A stretch of DNA of 64,000 bases from Actinoplanes sp. TBRC 11911. Lineage in GTDB: Bacteria; Actinomycetota; Actinomycetes; Mycobacteriales; Micromonosporaceae. The DNA is taken from positions 1-64,000 of the forward strand of contig NZ_JABBNC010000008.1 in NCBI RefSeq assembly GCF_012933445.1, written 5' to 3'. Below the pieces are notes generated by a model. That model saw only the letters and a program-made list of their open reading frames with translations, was not told the origin of the DNA and did not search any database. Both the position numbers and the translations under genes were made by a program. Below, one piece after another: positions 58,997-64,000 of the stretch (positions within the stretch are counted from its first letter, which is position 1; every line of letters begins with the position of its first letter).

Positions 58997-59711
58997 ACTC
59001 GATCGAATCCGTCGGCTTCGCGCCCATCCGGCGCAGGTCGACGATGCCCGCGGTGCCCGGCATCAGCGCGGTCAGCGCCTGCTCGAAATACTTGGCCACC
59101 GGCGGCGTCGCGGCGCCCTGGTAGCCGAAGCGCTGCGGACCGGGGTCGATGTCGGACCAGCCGCCCTCGCTCAGCCAGTACCGCAGGCGCGAGCCCGCGT
59201 CGCTCTGCCCGTACGCGTTCATCACCCGCACCACGTCCCAGGCCAGCGGATCGAGGTCGGAGTGGAACCGCAGGGTGTGGTAGTCGAACTCGATGGCGGT
59301 CAGCCGGCCGCCGGGGGCGAGCACCCGGCGCGCCTCCTGCAGCGTGCGGCGGGCGTCGACGGCATCCATGTGTTCCAGCAGGAACTGGATCCACACGTGG
59401 TCGAACGTCCCGTTGGCGTACGGCAGGTCCCGTGCGTCGGCGACCCGCAGGTCGATCGGGATGCCCGGCCGGTCCAGCCGTTCGCGGGCGGTGGCGACCT
59501 GCATCGGCTCGATGTCGACACCGGAGAGCGCCAGGGCCGGGAAGGCGTGGTCCAGGATGCTGAGCACCGACCCGGTGCCGCAGCCCACCTCGAGGAGCCG
59601 GGTGCCGGGCGCCAGATGGGTGCCGGGCAGGGTCAGCCGGTCCTTCCAGAACTCGGCCTGAACCGTCAGCAGCTCGTCCCCGGCCTGCGAATAGCCGTGG
59701 ATGTAGGTCAT
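58965..59711 (-). CDS. SAM-dependent methyltransferase, class I
   Basis: A 248-aa methyltransferase of the UbiE/COQ5 or Methyltransf_25 type. Motif I L-E-V-G-C-G-T-G-S at about residues 40-48, then D-I-E-P as the acidic ribose-binding turn, A-D-A-R-D-L-P and L-A-P-G-G-R-L. Small-molecule substrate unknown. The ATG at 59711 overlaps the stop of the MFS gene upstream, so the two form an operon, possibly for modifying and exporting one compound. Confidence 0.88.
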   Translation of the reverse strand: MTYIHGYSQAGDELLTVQAEFWKDRLTLPGTHLAPGTRLLEVGCGTGSVLSILDHAFPALALSGVDIEPMQVATARERLDRPGIPIDLRVADARDLPYANGTFDHVWIQFLLEHMDAVDARRTLQEARRVLAPGGRLTAIEFDYHTLRFHSDLDPLAWDVVRVMNAYGQSDAGSRLRYWLSEGGWSDIDPGPQRFGYQGAATPPVAKYFEQALTALMPGTAGIVDLRRMGAKPTDSIEFTVYKATARA

Positions 59712-61135
59712 CGTGTCTCCATCGCTTGCTTGTTCACCGGGCGCAGGCGCATGACCGTGATGAGGGCGGCGCCGGCCAGCGCGGCGGCCGCCATCAGGAT
59801 CCAGGCGCGCCGTACGGGTGCGATCGTCTGCGGCAGCGTCGAGCCACCGGCCAGCGCGACCAGGACGGCGACGAACACCGCGCCGCCGATCTGCCGGGAC
59901 ATGTTCAGCACCGCGCTCCCGGTGGAGAACCGGGCCGGCGGGAGCGCCCCGGCGGCGGCGAGCAGGGGCGCCTGTGCCAGGCCCGCGCCGAGGCCGGCGA
60001 CGAGCAGGGCGGGCAGGAAGGTCGACGCATAGGAGGAATGATCCCGCGCGCCGCTCAGCCAGAGGCCCGCTGCCAGCCCGAACATGACCAAGCCCACGAT
60101 CGCCGGGACGCTGCGGCCGAACCGCCGGGCGATCCGGGCGGCATTGATCGAGACCACCGCGGCCACCGCCGGGCCCGGCAGGATCGCGAGGCCGACCCGC
60201 ACGGTGCCGTAATGCCACACACCCTCAAGCAACAAAACCGTCGACAGCAGCCAGACCGAGAGCACCCCGAAGAAGACGAACAGCCCGATCGACGCGGAGC
60301 GGAACTCCCGGTTGGCGAACAGGACCGACTCGATGACCGCGTGCGGATGCCGCCGCGAGCGCAGCACCACGACGGCGGCGGCGATCGCGGCCACCACGTA
60401 CAGGCCGATGACACGCGGGCTGCCCCAGCCCCACTCCGGTCCCTGGACCGTTGCGAGCACGACCAGGGTCACCCCGACCAGCACCCCGCCGACCGACCAC
60501 GGCTCCGGCGGATGGCTGCGCGGGTCACGCGCCACACGCGGCAGGCACCACAGGCCGACCACCAGCGCGGCGGCCGCGATCGGCACGTTGATCAGGAACA
60601 GCCACCGCCAGCCCACGCCGACCAGCAGCCCGCCCACGACCGGCCCGGTGGACGCCGCCACCGCCATGATCGCGGCCCACAGGCCGAGAACCATGGCGTG
60701 CCGCGCCGCCGGGAAGGTGGGCAGCAGCAGACTCATCGAGATCGGCACGATCGCCGCCGCGCCGAAGGCCTGCACCACGCGACCGGTGACCAGGAGGGAA
60801 AGCGTCGGTGCGGCCGCGCACGCCGCCGAGCCGATTGCGAAAATCACCATTCCGGCGAGCAGCATCCTGCGGCGGCCGAAGTGGTCGGCCAACCGCCCGG
60901 CCGGCACCATGACCGCCGCGAAGACGATCGCGTACCCGTTGAGCACCCACGAGACCGCGGCCAGGCTCTGCCCGGCGAACGCCGACGAGATGGCCGGCAA
61001 AGCCACGTTCACGATGTAAATATCCAGCGTGGCCATGAACGCGACGGCGCCGAGCACCCCCATGATCCACCAGCGACGTGGGTCACCCAAGGACCGCTCG
61101 TCGGTCGCCGGTGCTACTTCGGCAGTTGTTGTCAT
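59708..61135 (-). CDS. MFS transporter, DHA2 (14-helix) drug-efflux type
   Basis: A 475-aa drug/proton antiporter. D-I-Y-I-V-N-V-A-L-P in helix 1 (motif D1), L-A-D-H-F-G-R-R-R-M as motif A, G-P-V-V-G-G-L-L as motif C. The ending V-N-K-Q-A-M-E-T-R is short and polar. Related exporters carry methylenomycin, lincomycin or dyes. The ATG at 61135 is preferred to longer frames, which cross the PucR gene. Divergent from the PucR regulator, with about 105 bp between, suggesting it is the regulator's target. Confidence 0.88.
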   Translation of the reverse strand: MTTTAEVAPATDERSLGDPRRWWIMGVLGAVAFMATLDIYIVNVALPAISSAFAGQSLAAVSWVLNGYAIVFAAVMVPAGRLADHFGRRRMLLAGMVIFAIGSAACAAAPTLSLLVTGRVVQAFGAAAIVPISMSLLLPTFPAARHAMVLGLWAAIMAVAASTGPVVGGLLVGVGWRWLFLINVPIAAAALVVGLWCLPRVARDPRSHPPEPWSVGGVLVGVTLVVLATVQGPEWGWGSPRVIGLYVVAAIAAAVVVLRSRRHPHAVIESVLFANREFRSASIGLFVFFGVLSVWLLSTVLLLEGVWHYGTVRVGLAILPGPAVAAVVSINAARIARRFGRSVPAIVGLVMFGLAAGLWLSGARDHSSYASTFLPALLVAGLGAGLAQAPLLAAAGALPPARFSTGSAVLNMSRQIGGAVFVAVLVALAGGSTLPQTIAPVRRAWILMAAAALAGAALITVMRLRPVNKQAMETR

Positions 61136-61240
61136 GGGCCAAAGCTCGCATCGGCGGGACGGGTGTGACCTGTCTCTAAGCATCAAGTTCCGGGGCGGCG
61201 CCTCGTGGATTTCACAGTGGCGGCGAGTACGCTCGCCCGG

Positions 61241-62386
61241 ATGACCCGCTCGGATGTGGTGAACAGCGCCTGCGACGAGATGCTGCGTGACGTCGAGGCG
61301 ATCGTGGCCCGCATCGTCGCGCAGATCCGGCGCGAGTTCCCCGAGTACACGGTGGTCACCGACGCCGAGCAGACGGCCATGGTGGTTGACGAGATGCGCA
61401 ACCTCATCCTCGGTTTCCGCGACCGCCGCCCGCCCGCGGTGGGCGACGCCGCGCACGGCGAGATGCTCGGCCGGCGCCGCGCCGAGCAGGGCATCCCGAT
61501 CGAGACGCTGCTCGGGGCCTACAACACCGGCTACAACATTCTGTGGAACGACCTGCGCGACCGGGCGCTGGCCCGCGACCCGTCCCGGGAGGCCGAGCTG
61601 CTGCCCCTGGTGAACGTCCTGATGGCCTGGCTGCGCAGCATGACCAGCACGGTCGCCGAGGGCTACGCGGCGGCCACCGCGGCCCGCGACGAGGACCGCC
61701 TGGCGCTGGCCCAGACCTTCGTGACCGGGCTGTCGCACGGCGGTGCCGCCTCCGACGCGGTGGAGGCAGCCGCGCGCGGCCTCGGCTTCGATCCGGCCGG
61801 CACGTTCCAGGTGATCTGCGCCTCGGCCGGCGACGTGACGCCGCACTCACTGCAGGACCTGCGCCGGCAGTTGCGCGGCCCGGCCGCGGTGGTCGCGCTC
61901 GGGCGGATGGTGACGATCACCGTGCAGCGCATCCCGGCGGAAGCGGTCCTGGACCGCCTCGGCGAGACCCCGATCGCCGGTGTCGGGCTCGCCCGCGCCG
62001 GGCTGGCCGGGGCCGCCGAGAGCCTCACCGACGCCGAGCGGGCGCTGGCGCTGGCCGAGCGCCGCGGCACGGCCGTCCACTTCGAACACGACTGGCTGCT
62101 GGCGACGTTGCTGCCGCAAGCTTCGCGGCTGCGGCCGCTGGCCGAGGCCACCGCGGCCGAGAACCACCCACACCTGGCCGAGGCCGTACGCGCGTACGCC
62201 GGCCATCATTTCTCCATCACCGCGAGCGCCGAGGCCCTGCACGTGCACGCCAACACGGTCAAGTACCGCCTGACCCGCTGGCAGGAGATCACCGGCTGGG
62301 ATCCGCGCACTCTCGACGGCCTGATGCGCTCGCTGGTCAGCCTGGACGGCTGCGAGGCCGGCCGCGCGGACGTCGCCAGGCCGTGA
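61241..62386 (+). CDS. PucR/CdaR-type helix-turn-helix regulator
   Basis: A 381-aa regulator. The N-terminal helical sensor has the pattern of RsbT-type or GAF-lacking PucR proteins (G-I-P-I-E-T-L-L-G-A-Y-N-T-G). The middle is a GGDEF-like degenerate domain, and the C-terminal PucR HTH reads H-V-H-A-N-T-V-K-Y-R-L-T-R-W-Q-E-I-T-G. ATG at 61241; a GTG at 61205 is an alternative. Its divergent partner is the MFS gene, a usual arrangement for a local regulator. Confidence 0.85.
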   Translation: MTRSDVVNSACDEMLRDVEAIVARIVAQIRREFPEYTVVTDAEQTAMVVDEMRNLILGFRDRRPPAVGDAAHGEMLGRRRAEQGIPIETLLGAYNTGYNILWNDLRDRALARDPSREAELLPLVNVLMAWLRSMTSTVAEGYAAATAARDEDRLALAQTFVTGLSHGGAASDAVEAAARGLGFDPAGTFQVICASAGDVTPHSLQDLRRQLRGPAAVVALGRMVTITVQRIPAEAVLDRLGETPIAGVGLARAGLAGAAESLTDAERALALAERRGTAVHFEHDWLLATLLPQASRLRPLAEATAAENHPHLAEAVRAYAGHHFSITASAEALHVHANTVKYRLTRWQEITGWDPRTLDGLMRSLVSLDGCEAGRADVARP

Positions 62387-62449
62387 AACCGCGGTGAAAC
62401 CGGCCGCTCGCATGCTCGCCGTATCACCAGGATGCGGAAGGGGATGGAG

Positions 62450-63379
62450 ATGGCGGCGATCGCGGTGTCCGGGCTACGCAAGTCGTTCGGGGACACGGTG
62501 GTGCTCGGCGGCATCGACCTGCAGGTTCCGGAGGGGACGACGTTCTCCCTGCTGGGGCCCAACGGGGCGGGCAAGACGACGGTGGTGCGGATTCTCTCTA
62601 CATTGATCGGTTTCGACGGCGGGGAGGCCCGGATCGCCGGGCACGACCTCGCCGCCGAGCCGGACGCGGTGCGCGCCGCGATCGGTGTCACCGGGCAGTT
62701 CTCGGCGGTGGACGACCTGCTCACCGGCGCGGAGAACCTGGCGCTGATGGCCGACCTGCATCACCTGGGCCGGCCCGAGGGCCGGCGGCGGGCGGCGGAT
62801 CTGCTGGAGCGCTTCGATCTCACGGGCGCCGCCGGCAAGCTGGCCGGGGCGTACTCGGGCGGCATGCGGCGTCGTCTGGACCTGGCGATGACCCTCGTCG
62901 GCGACCCTCGGGTGATCTTCCTGGACGAGCCGACCACCGGCCTGGATCCGCGCAGCCGGCGCGAGGTGTGGGCGACGATCCGCGCGCTGGTGGCCGGCGG
63001 CGTCACCATCTTCCTGACCACTCAATACCTGGACGAGGCCGACGAGCTCGCGGACCGCATCGCCGTGCTCGACCACGGCGAGGTGGTCGCGTCCGGCACC
63101 GCCGACGAGCTCAAGAGCAAAATTCCCGGCGCCCACGTACGCCTCCGCTTCGCTGCCGTGGCAACCCTGGACGCCGCCGCGCGGGCCCTGGGCGACGTGA
63201 CCCGCGATGACGAGGCGCTCACGCTGCGGGTGCCGAGTGACGGGAGCGTCCCGGCGTTGCGCGCCCTGCTGGATCGTTTGGCCCGCGACGGGATCGAGGT
63301 GGCGGAGTTGTCCGTGCACAAGCCCGACCTGGACGACGTGTTCTTCGCGCTGACCTCGCGGACGGGAGCGGACCGATGA
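62450..63379 (+). CDS. ABC exporter ATPase, DrrA type
   Basis: A 309-aa ATP-binding subunit of a daunorubicin-resistance (DrrA) family exporter. Walker A G-P-N-G-A-G-K-T, Q-loop near V-T-G-Q-F, signature Y-S-G-G-M-R-R-R-L and Walker B V-I-F-L-D-E-P-T. The C-terminal roughly 80 residues end L-D-D-V-F-F-A-L-T, the DrrA regulatory tail. The ATG at 62450 follows GGAAGGGGATGG; an in-frame start at 62432 is possible. Stop overlaps the permease ATG. Confidence 0.93.
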   Translation: MAAIAVSGLRKSFGDTVVLGGIDLQVPEGTTFSLLGPNGAGKTTVVRILSTLIGFDGGEARIAGHDLAAEPDAVRAAIGVTGQFSAVDDLLTGAENLALMADLHHLGRPEGRRRAADLLERFDLTGAAGKLAGAYSGGMRRRLDLAMTLVGDPRVIFLDEPTTGLDPRSRREVWATIRALVAGGVTIFLTTQYLDEADELADRIAVLDHGEVVASGTADELKSKIPGAHVRLRFAAVATLDAAARALGDVTRDDEALTLRVPSDGSVPALRALLDRLARDGIEVAELSVHKPDLDDVFFALTSRTGADR

Positions 63380-64000
63380 GCGACGCGATGACGATGCTGC
63401 GGCGCAACCTGCGGCACACGCGGCGCAACCCCGGCGCGGTGATCATGACGATCGGGTTGCCGGTGCTGCTGCTGTTGCTGTTCGTCGGCGTGTTCGGGGG
63501 CGCGTTGCGCACCGGTTCCGGCGGCGACTACATCGACTACCTGGTGCCCGGAATTCTGCTGATGACCGTGGGCTACGGGGCGACCACGACGGCGATGGCG
63601 GTGAACCGGGACATCACGACCGGTGTCATCGCCCGCTTCCGCACCATGGCGATCGCCCGGACCTCGGTGCTGACCGGGCACGTGCTCGGCTCCACGATCC
63701 GGACGCTGCTCAGCGCCGTCCTCGTGGTGGCTGTCGCGGTGTCGCTGGGTTTCCGGCCGGCCGCCGATCCGGCCCGCTGGCTCGCAACGGTCGGTCTGCT
63801 GGCGTTGCTCACGCTGGCGCTCACCTGGCTGGGTGTCGCCGTCGGGCTGGCCGCGAAGACGGCCGAGGGTGTCGCGCCGTTCACTCTCGTGGTGCAGGTG
63901 CTGCCGTTCCTCAGCAGCGCGTTCGTCCCGCCGGAGTCGATGTCGGGGCCGGTGCGCTGGTTCGCCGGGCACGAGCCGTTCACCCCGATCATCGACACGC
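63376..64000 (+). CDS. ABC-2 permease, DrrB type (partial, runs off window)
   Basis: The first 208 codons of an ABC-2 permease. The N terminus M-L-R-R-N-L-R-H-T-R-R-N-P is the amphipathic elbow. Helix 1 follows at about residues 23-42, then D-Y-I-D-Y-L-V-P-G-I-L, typical of DrrB, and further helices. Overlaps the ATPase stop (ATGA), so DrrAB are coupled. The last one or two helices and the stop lie beyond the window. Confidence 0.9.
   Translation, partial: MSDAMTMLRRNLRHTRRNPGAVIMTIGLPVLLLLLFVGVFGGALRTGSGGDYIDYLVPGILLMTVGYGATTTAMAVNRDITTGVIARFRTMAIARTSVLTGHVLGSTIRTLLSAVLVVAVAVSLGFRPAADPARWLATVGLLALLTLALTWLGVAVGLAAKTAEGVAPFTLVVQVLPFLSSAFVPPESMSGPVRWFAGHEPFTPIIDT

Noticed and set aside
62432-64000. 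Antibiotic biosynthetic cluster suggested by DrrAB, MFS and a methyltransferase
   Set aside because: No biosynthetic core enzyme is present in the window; these look like stand-alone efflux genes.

Overview
The window is about 64 kb of very GC-rich DNA with actinobacterial codon use, many GTG starts and dense ATGA/GTGA/TGATG gene overlaps. The gene content (LAL/MalT-like LuxR regulators, DUF1269/DUF6325/DUF2252/DUF7144-type stress proteins, a group 1h [NiFe] hydrogenase with DUF5947/DUF6084/DUF6390 accessories) points to a soil actinomycete. A Micromonosporaceae member such as an Actinoplanes relative is my best guess. I see no rRNA, tRNA, CRISPR array, prophage or complete insertion sequence.

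Layout. 1-960: non-coding, with a 14-bp minisatellite. 0.96-8.1 kb: amidohydrolase, HxlR regulator with a 60-aa peptide and a strong terminator, rhodanese, FAD oxidoreductase, membrane phosphodiesterase and its small membrane partner. 8.1-38.4 kb: a long block of membrane and stress-type genes (DUF6069, RDD, DUF6325, SHOCT, DUF1269, DUF2252, MFS, ThrE, GadC-like APC, M20 peptidase, DUF7144, M48 peptidase, lipid kinase, glutamine amidotransferase, metallophosphoesterase, YihY, GH63-like glucosidase, AI-2E permease) that also encodes two large MalT-type LuxR regulators. 38.4-42.8 kb: DUF6082, AEC and MFS transporters, an SDR and an RBBP9-type hydrolase carrying an 18-bp tandem repeat. 42.8-43.7 kb: non-coding and repetitive, with a large perfect hairpin. 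43.7-59.0 kb: histidine kinase and hypBA on the minus strand, divergent from a long, tightly overlapped hydrogenase operon (small and large subunits, accessory proteins, protease, a HypC-HypF fusion, hypC, hypD, hypE, DUF6390). 59-64 kb: methyltransferase and drug-efflux MFS divergent from a PucR-type regulator, then a DrrAB-type ABC exporter cut by the window end.

Main observation. The 8.1-38.4 kb block carries at least fourteen copies of one palindrome, TCATCC-N5-GGATGA, usually extended to GGATGAGG on the gene-proximal side. The copies lie about 30-90 bp upstream of nearly every transcription unit there, and in pairs in three divergent promoters. GGATGAGG closely matches the E. coli MalT box (GGGGA(T/G)GAGG), and the block encodes two MalT-like ATPases with LuxR HTH domains. 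I infer a local LAL-controlled stress or envelope regulon. I found no copy in the flanking hydrogenase or efflux regions.

The hydrogenase locus probably provides high-affinity oxidation of atmospheric H2 for survival under starvation. Its promoter holds a CRP/FNR-like palindrome rather than the MalT-like site, so the two stress modules seem to be wired separately.
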